Shown one piece after another: positions 13,891 to 18,346 of a stretch of DNA of 18,346 bases. The DNA comes from Gammaproteobacteria bacterium (GTDB lineage: Bacteria; Pseudomonadota; Gammaproteobacteria; Steroidobacterales; Woeseiaceae). Each line of letters starts with the position of its first letter. Position 1 is the first letter of the stretch. Made by a program: the position numbers and the translations under genes. The notes under the pieces were generated by a model. The model did not search any database and was not told where the DNA came from. It saw only the letters and a list, made by a program, of their open reading frames with translations. The stretch is from contig QNFK01000007.1 of assembly GCA_003645495.1 (NCBI GenBank), positions 1-18,346 of the forward strand, read 5' to 3'.

Positions 13891-14891
13891 TGGAAGACGA
13901 CAGAATTACGCTCGCACACGGCAACGGCGGTCGCTTTATGCGCGAACTCATCGAAGAAGTATTTGCGCGCCATCTTGCTTATTCTGATTTGGATACCGAG
14001 GCAGATGCCGTACCGCTACCGCTCAATGGTGGCGAGGCCATGATTACCACTGACGGCTTCACGGTCCAGCCACTCGAATTTCCCGGTGGGGATATCGGTT
14101 CGTTAGCCGTACATGGGACAACCAACGATCTCGCTGTAGCCGGCGCGCGCCCCCTGTACCTGACCCTGAACGCGTTCATTGAAGAAGGAATGGAAATAGC
14201 CCAGCTTGATCGCATTGTGCAAAGCCTTGCGAAAACCGCCCGGGCCATCGGGGTGAAGGTAACTGCCGGCGACACCAAAGTGCTGCAACGCGGTGAAGGT
14301 GGAGGGCTATACCTGGCAACAACCGGGGTCGGCGTACGAATTCCTGGTGCACGACCAGCCATGTGTAACATTCGGGCCGGAGACAGGATTCTGATCAGCG
14401 GCTCTGTCGGTGACCACGGAACGGCTGTGATGCTCGCAAGAGAAGATTTTGGTCTGCGTGGTGACCTGCGCTCCGATGCGGACAGCGTTTTACCATTGAC
14501 AGAAGCGATGCTGGCATTCAACGGGCTCAGGTTCATGCGTGACCCAACCCGCGGCGGGATTGCCTCGGTTGCTCACGAGATTATGCGCGCTACCGGCCTG
14601 GGTGTGCGCTTTGATGCAGCTATTCCGGTAAAGGATCAGGTTCAGGCAGTTTGCGACATGCTGGGCTATGACCCTTATTACCTTGCCTGTGAAGGGCGCG
14701 TGCTTGCGATTGTTTCTGCAGAGGAGGCGGAGGCAGCTCTGCACACCTGGCAGAGCATTCCAACAGGTCGTGACGCGGCGATCGTTGGTCGAATCACGGA
14801 GAAAAATCAGCGAGTAATACTCGAGACGGAGCTCGGCGGTGAGCGCTTCCTCGAGGAACTCGAAGATGATCCATTGCCGCGAATTTGCTGA
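13890..14891 (+). CDS. hypE: HypE, carbamoyl dehydratase / cyanide donor
   Basis: The 333-residue product belongs to the PurM-like ATP-binding family: LAHGNGGRFM near the start, ITTDGFTVQP, HGTTNDLAVAGARP, and VTAGDTKVL. It ends in PRIC; the terminal cysteine is carbamoylated by HypF and dehydrated to a thiocyanate before passing CN to the HypCD iron. DPTRGGIASVAHEI is the usual later motif. The gene follows hypF in a TAATG junction and is last of the hyp set. No clear terminator follows, so transcription may continue into the lyase gene 57 bases downstream. Confidence 0.97.
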   Translation: MEDDRITLAHGNGGRFMRELIEEVFARHLAYSDLDTEADAVPLPLNGGEAMITTDGFTVQPLEFPGGDIGSLAVHGTTNDLAVAGARPLYLTLNAFIEEGMEIAQLDRIVQSLAKTARAIGVKVTAGDTKVLQRGEGGGLYLATTGVGVRIPGARPAMCNIRAGDRILISGSVGDHGTAVMLAREDFGLRGDLRSDADSVLPLTEAMLAFNGLRFMRDPTRGGIASVAHEIMRATGLGVRFDAAIPVKDQVQAVCDMLGYDPYYLACEGRVLAIVSAEEAEAALHTWQSIPTGRDAAIVGRITEKNQRVILETELGGERFLEELEDDPLPRIC

Positions 14892-14948
14892 CCGGAAAAT
14901 CCGTAAATCCTCTTACATCAAACGAATAAATTCAAGAGCCCCGAATTC

Positions 14949-16319
14949 ATGAAAACCATCATCGAGCCATTCAGAATCAAAATGGTAGAACCAATCAAGC
15001 TAACGACTCGTGAACAACGCGCACAGTTCATGCAGGCCGCCAACTACAATCCATTTCTGTTACGTGCGGAAGACGTCGTTATCGATTTACTGACTGACTC
15101 AGGAACGAGCGCCATGTCGGCAGAAGCATGGGGTGCCATGATGCGCGGTGACGAGTCCTACGCTGGCGCCCGAAGCTGGTATCGGTTCCGTGACACCGTC
15201 AAGGATATCTTCGGCTTTGAACAGGTTATCCCTACCCACCAGGGACGCGCGGCTGAGAGCATTTTGTTCGGTGTGATGGTGAATGCGGATTCCATCGTTC
15301 CAAATAACACCCATTTCGACACGACAAGGGCGAACATCGAATTCAATCATGGCACGGCACTGGATTTGCCATGCGCCGAGGCCAGCGACCTTGAATCCGA
15401 CTATCCATTTAAGGGCAACATGGATATTGCGGCTCTGGAAAAACTCGTTGCCGCAGAGGGACCAGAGCGAATTCCGCTAATTATGGTCACTGTCACCAAT
15501 AATTCCGGTGGTGGGCAGCCGGTTTCAATGGCCAACATTCGCGAAATCAGCAGAATCGCACGCGGCGCCGGCATTCCCTTTTATATAGATGCGTGCCGAT
15601 TCGCTGAGAACGGGCACTTCATTAAACGCCGTGAAGCAGAATTCAAAGATGTGTCTTCCATCGATATTGCTCGTGAAATGTTCAGCTATGCAGATGGCTG
15701 CACGATGTCGGCCAAGAAGGATGCTTTCGCGAACATTGGTGGTTTCTTGTGCACCAACGATGCTGACCTGGCACATCGTGAACGCAACATTCTGATTTTG
15801 ACTGAAGGCTTTCCAACATATGGAGGCCTGGCAGGACGCGACCTCGAAGCAATCGCCGTTGGCTTGCGTGAGATTCTGGACGAGGACTATCTCGACTACA
15901 GGCTGCTATCGACACGTTACGTCGTAGAACATCTGCGCGAACTGGGAATCCCCGTGGTGGTTCCGGCAGGCGGCCATGCTGTTTATCTCGACGCGCGACG
16001 ATTCTTGCCGCACATAGAACCACTGCAGTATCCCGGGCAGTCACTGGCGGTTGAGTTATACCTGGAAGCCGGCGTTCGAGGTGTGGAAATTGGTACTGTG
16101 ATGTTCGGTTCCGATCCACATACCGGGGAAGAAAAGCCTGCCCGCCTTGACCTGGTGCGCCTGGCTATTCCTCGCAGGGTTTATACACAAAGCCACATGG
16201 ACTACGTGGTGGAAGGTATAAATCTTGTATGGGAGAGAAGAAAAGATATCCGCGGCATGCGTATCGTGAAGGCCCCGCAGTTTTTACGACATTTCACAGC
16301 CGTATTCGACTGGATCTGA
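14949..16319 (+). CDS. Tryptophanase-type beta-eliminating lyase (PLP enzyme)
   Basis: The 456-residue product belongs to the tryptophanase/tyrosine phenol-lyase family: PFLLRAEDVVIDLLTDSG, IPTHQGRAAE, and MSAKKDAFANIGG with K257 as the probable PLP lysine. The end, IPRRVYTQSHMD and LRHFTAVFD, is also typical. Residues separating the two activities read as tryptophanase in tyrosine phenol-lyase numbering: D124 (not T), V379 (not M), I381 (not R) and H448 (not F). Total length equals that of tyrosine phenol-lyase, without the insert of E. coli TnaA. It would split tryptophan to indole, pyruvate and ammonia, but cysteine or serine could be the real substrate. EPFRI aligns with the start of known family members and supports the ATG at 14949. 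No tnaC leader or tnaB permease is next to it. Confidence 0.88.
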   Translation: MKTIIEPFRIKMVEPIKLTTREQRAQFMQAANYNPFLLRAEDVVIDLLTDSGTSAMSAEAWGAMMRGDESYAGARSWYRFRDTVKDIFGFEQVIPTHQGRAAESILFGVMVNADSIVPNNTHFDTTRANIEFNHGTALDLPCAEASDLESDYPFKGNMDIAALEKLVAAEGPERIPLIMVTVTNNSGGGQPVSMANIREISRIARGAGIPFYIDACRFAENGHFIKRREAEFKDVSSIDIAREMFSYADGCTMSAKKDAFANIGGFLCTNDADLAHRERNILILTEGFPTYGGLAGRDLEAIAVGLREILDEDYLDYRLLSTRYVVEHLRELGIPVVVPAGGHAVYLDARRFLPHIEPLQYPGQSLAVELYLEAGVRGVEIGTVMFGSDPHTGEEKPARLDLVRLAIPRRVYTQSHMDYVVEGINLVWERRKDIRGMRIVKAPQFLRHFTAVFDWI

Positions 16320-16431
16320 CTACCAGGTCAGGTGATGCGGAATTTGCGTATTGTCGTGAGCAGCGCCAGACGCCATGCTGCATAAGACAAAATAGAATGA
16401 CATCGATTCAACTGACGCATGTGAGCAACTA
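16320..16431 (+). promoter_or_regulatory. Short intergenic region before the UbiM-like gene
   Basis: These 112 bases hold no open frame of note and no terminator for the lyase. TTGTCG at 16351 and CATAAGAC/TAGAAT stretches at 16381-16398 are weak promoter-like sequences without a convincing spacing. The ribosome site before the ATG at 16432 is poor. I see nothing else in it. Confidence 0.25.
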
Positions 16432-17607
16432 ATGAACTACGACATAATTATCGTCGGCGCAGGCCCTGCAGGTCTGAGTTTCGCACAATCTTTAGCCAAT
16501 ACCGGATTACAGATTGCGCTGATTGAGAAACAATCCGAGCAACAGCTTGCCGCGCCGGAATTCGATGGACGTGATATCGCGCTCACGCATTTGTCAGTCA
16601 GAATCCTGAAAGAACTCGGCATCTGGGAGCGCTTCGAGCCTGATGAAAGGCCGCCGATAAAAGAAGCCCGGGTTCTGGACGGAACATCGCCCTATTGCCT
16701 CAACTTTGATGGCAAAAGGGATTCGATCGACGCGCTCGGCTTCATCGTCTCAAATCACGTTATTCGCAGGGCGCTATTCGACGCAGTACAGACGCTCGAC
16801 AATGTTGAAATCCTCACTGACCTGTCTGTAACGTCTGTTTTAGCAAACGATAGCGAGGCATCAGTTGTATTGTCCGACGGACAGACGATTCAGTCACGAC
16901 TGGTTGTCGCTGCCGACAGCCGTTTCTCAGAAACCCGCCGCATGATGGGCATTGCCGCGTCCATGCATGACTTTGGACGCGTCTGCGTTGTTAGCCGCAT
17001 GCAGCATGAAAAACCGCACGACGGGATAGCATTTGAATGCTTCCATTACGGCAGGACTCTCGCCGTGTTGCCACTAACCAGTCATCGCTCATCCATCGTC
17101 GTTACGGCGCCGATGGATCAGCGTGCCTCAATTATGGAAACGGATGACACACAATTCAGTAGCGACATACAGGAACGGTTTGATAATCGCTACGGAGATA
17201 TGCGACTCGTGAGCAAAAGATTTGCATATCCTTTGGTAGGTGTACATGCAGCGAAGTTTTGTGCGAAACGTTTCGCGTTAATCGGTGATGCCGCAGTTGG
17301 CATGCACCCGGTCACTGCGCATGGCTACAATCTCGGGCTCAGCGGCCAGGAAATTCTCGCAAAGGAAATTATTGACGCAGCAGCTCAGGGGCGGGACATA
17401 GGAGCGACATCTTTATTGCAAAAATACCAAAACAAGCATATGCGGACGACAAGGCCTATGTTTCACGGTACCAATGAGATTGTAAAATTCTTTACCGATG
17501 ACCGTGCGCCGGCGAAGCTGGCGAGATCGATCGCTTTACGACTGGCTAACAGGATCCCGCCAATCAAACGGGTAATACGGAACAAGCTAACCGAAATTTC
17601 GAACTGA
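16432..17607 (+). CDS. ubiM: FAD-dependent quinone-ring hydroxylase, UbiH/UbiF/COQ6 family, UbiM-like
   Basis: The 391-residue product begins with a Rossmann dinucleotide motif GAGPAGL (residues 9-15) and has a second FAD motif, LIGDAAVGMHPVTAHGYNLGL, at about 283-303. In UbiH, UbiF and UbiI this reads GDAAH...GQGxN; the VGMHPVTAHG form together with FDGRDIALTH near residue 44 fits my memory of the UbiM branch. Such enzymes use O2 and FAD to hydroxylate the ubiquinone ring during biosynthesis. It is not in an obvious operon with the lyase (112-base gap). The quinone link to the membrane hydrogenase is suggestive only. The superfamily is certain; the UbiM label is probable. Confidence 0.75.
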   Translation: MNYDIIIVGAGPAGLSFAQSLANTGLQIALIEKQSEQQLAAPEFDGRDIALTHLSVRILKELGIWERFEPDERPPIKEARVLDGTSPYCLNFDGKRDSIDALGFIVSNHVIRRALFDAVQTLDNVEILTDLSVTSVLANDSEASVVLSDGQTIQSRLVVAADSRFSETRRMMGIAASMHDFGRVCVVSRMQHEKPHDGIAFECFHYGRTLAVLPLTSHRSSIVVTAPMDQRASIMETDDTQFSSDIQERFDNRYGDMRLVSKRFAYPLVGVHAAKFCAKRFALIGDAAVGMHPVTAHGYNLGLSGQEILAKEIIDAAAQGRDIGATSLLQKYQNKHMRTTRPMFHGTNEIVKFFTDDRAPAKLARSIALRLANRIPPIKRVIRNKLTEISN

Positions 17608-17615
17608 GTTTGGCG

Positions 17616-17636
17616 ATCGCGGCGTCCCGCCGCGAT
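17616..17636. terminator. Perfect 9-bp hairpin after the UbiM-like gene
   Basis: ATCGCGGCG (17616-17624) and CGCCGCGAT (17628-17636) form a perfect stem with a TCC loop, 8 bases after the stop. It lacks a T run, so by itself it may pause polymerase or protect the mRNA end; the true terminator follows. Confidence 0.5.
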
Positions 17637-17650
17637 TATAAAGTTGCCAC

Positions 17651-17688
17651 AAAAAAACGGGCCCAATAAATGGGCCCGCCTTTTATTT
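17651..17688. terminator. Bidirectional Rho-independent terminator
   Basis: CGGGCCC (17658-17664) pairs with GGGCCCG (17672-17678) around AATAAAT. A T-rich tail CCTTTTATTT follows on the plus strand. On the minus strand the seven As at 17651-17657 become a T7 run. It therefore ends both the UbiM-like gene and the convergent secreted-protein gene. Confidence 0.92.
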
Positions 17689-17703
17689 CTTCAGCAGCCA
17701 GTC

Positions 17704-18282
17704 TTACTGTGCCGGCGCTTCCTCAACGGAAATTGCCATAGACTCGGCGATCGTAATTACTACAAGGTCTCCGACTGACGCGCGTTTCAGGTTGTCAGGA
17801 TTGCGAGCGGTGTATTCATTGACATTACCGTCCGGTCCGAGCAACTTGAAGGTGTTAGCTTCGATGTTAATTTCCTCAACCGAAGCGACCACGACTGTTG
17901 CATTAATAACTGCACCGCCGGGCATTTCGCCCAAGTCAGTACGATCCGCAACACCAAGCTCTCCTACCCTGGGACCCTTGCCATCGTCTTCCATGACCTG
18001 GATGGAAACGCTTTGTGTGTAGTTGGCAGTAACGATATCGCCAACATCTACCTGGCCAAGATTACGGGCTTCTTCGCTGGCAATAAATGTAATCAGTTCG
18101 CCGTTACCTTTGCGAAGTGATACCTCGCGTGTTTCGTGATTGATGGCCTCAACGGCTGCGTTAACTGTCATTGATTCACTTACATACATAGATGGCTTTT
18201 CCTGCGCCATCTCGTCATTGGCAAATGCAACAGCGCTTGCCAGGAACAGAGCCACAACGGCTGTGTACTTAAAAATCTTCAT
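17704..18282 (-). CDS. Secreted protein of two tandem beta-rich repeats, function unknown
   Basis: The 192-residue product has a clear signal peptide: MKIFKYT, a hydrophobic core and AVAFA before NDE near residue 21. The start is set at 18282, where GGAA precedes the ATG and the signal peptide begins properly; an in-frame ATG at 18327 would add 15 unlikely residues. The mature part holds two related units, about 39-96 and 125-186. Each starts with a TVNAAVEAI / NATVVVASV strand and contains a turn (KGNGELITF / GPDGNVNEY). Each then has xVGDxV (VDVGDIV / ASVGDLV, 90 residues apart) and ends SVSIQV / SMAISV. This looks like a duplicated small beta barrel. I do not recognise a named family. It is convergent with the UbiM-like gene and probably unrelated to the hydrogenase. 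Confidence 0.85.
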   Translation of the reverse strand: MKIFKYTAVVALFLASAVAFANDEMAQEKPSMYVSESMTVNAAVEAINHETREVSLRKGNGELITFIASEEARNLGQVDVGDIVTANYTQSVSIQVMEDDGKGPRVGELGVADRTDLGEMPGGAVINATVVVASVEEINIEANTFKLLGPDGNVNEYTARNPDNLKRASVGDLVVITIAESMAISVEEAPAQ

Positions 18283-18346
18283 TTTCGGATTCCATTGGTT
18301 AAGTTGGACACGCATAGTATGTAACAAAGCCGGGAAATGGAAGAAA

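Noticed and set aside
14892..14948. CGGA-AAA-TCCG mini hairpin after hypE as a terminator, or a tnaC-like leader
   Set aside because: The stem is four base pairs with no T run, and the 57-base gap has no leader peptide frame with the tnaC pattern.
14949..16319. Tyrosine phenol-lyase, despite identical length
   Set aside because: The residues that bind the phenol substrate in that enzyme (T124, M379, R381, F448) are all replaced by tryptophanase-type residues.
1..18346. Mobile element, phage, CRISPR array or toxin-antitoxin system
   Set aside because: No transposase, integrase, repeat-spacer pattern, tRNA attachment site or toxin-like small gene pair is visible. The gene order oddity in the hydrogenase locus has no flanking repeats that I could find.

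Overview
The window is one [NiFe]-hydrogenase locus with its flanks, from a proteobacterium, most likely a gammaproteobacterium with a respiratory ubiquinone chain. This is inferred from the Isp-type uptake hydrogenase, the proteobacterial-style Hyp set, the UbiH/UbiM-family quinone hydroxylase and the mostly short intergenic spaces. Nothing here (rRNA, for example) fixes the taxon. There are no tRNAs, insertion sequences, phage genes or CRISPR arrays, and no gene-free stretch over 300 bases.

Layout. (1) 1-2212: a partial DJ-1/PfpI-family gene on the minus strand, running off the left edge, and a divergent CPA2-type cation/proton antiporter. (2) 2311-5785, plus strand: hynS, isp1, isp2 and a small SCP2-like gene, with ATGA overlaps between the first three. 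These encode the Tat-exported FeS small subunit, a NarI/DsrM-like membrane cytochrome b and a DsrK/HdrD-like iron-sulfur protein. (3) 8755-5851, minus strand: hupD-type endopeptidase, a half-length HupH-like protein, hynL (catalytic large subunit) and a 69-residue membrane protein resembling the first part of HupE/UreJ. (4) 8981-14891, plus strand: a complete hypC-A-B-D-F-E set, tightly packed. (5) 14949-17607: a tryptophanase-type PLP lyase and a UbiM-like FAD monooxygenase, ending at a strong bidirectional terminator. (6) 18282-17704, minus strand: a secreted protein built from two copies of one small beta-rich unit.

How it works together. HypA/HypB supply nickel, and HypC/D/E/F build the Fe(CN)2CO centre. 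HupD trims the 15-residue C-terminal tail of HynL. The folded HynS-HynL dimer is exported by the Tat signal on HynS. Electrons from H2 pass down the HynS FeS chain to Isp1 (haem b) and on to Isp2, and so toward the quinone pool or a thiol/disulfide partner.

Most unusual: the two catalytic subunits are on opposite strands in convergent operons instead of the usual hynS-isp1-isp2-hynL order. The large subunit and its protease share a 225-bp divergent control region with the hyp genes, while the electron-transfer half has its own upstream region with nested palindromes. Two small proteins, SCP2-like and mini-HupE-like, sit at the tail-to-tail junction where the two operons meet. They are the best candidates for undescribed hydrogenase accessory functions.
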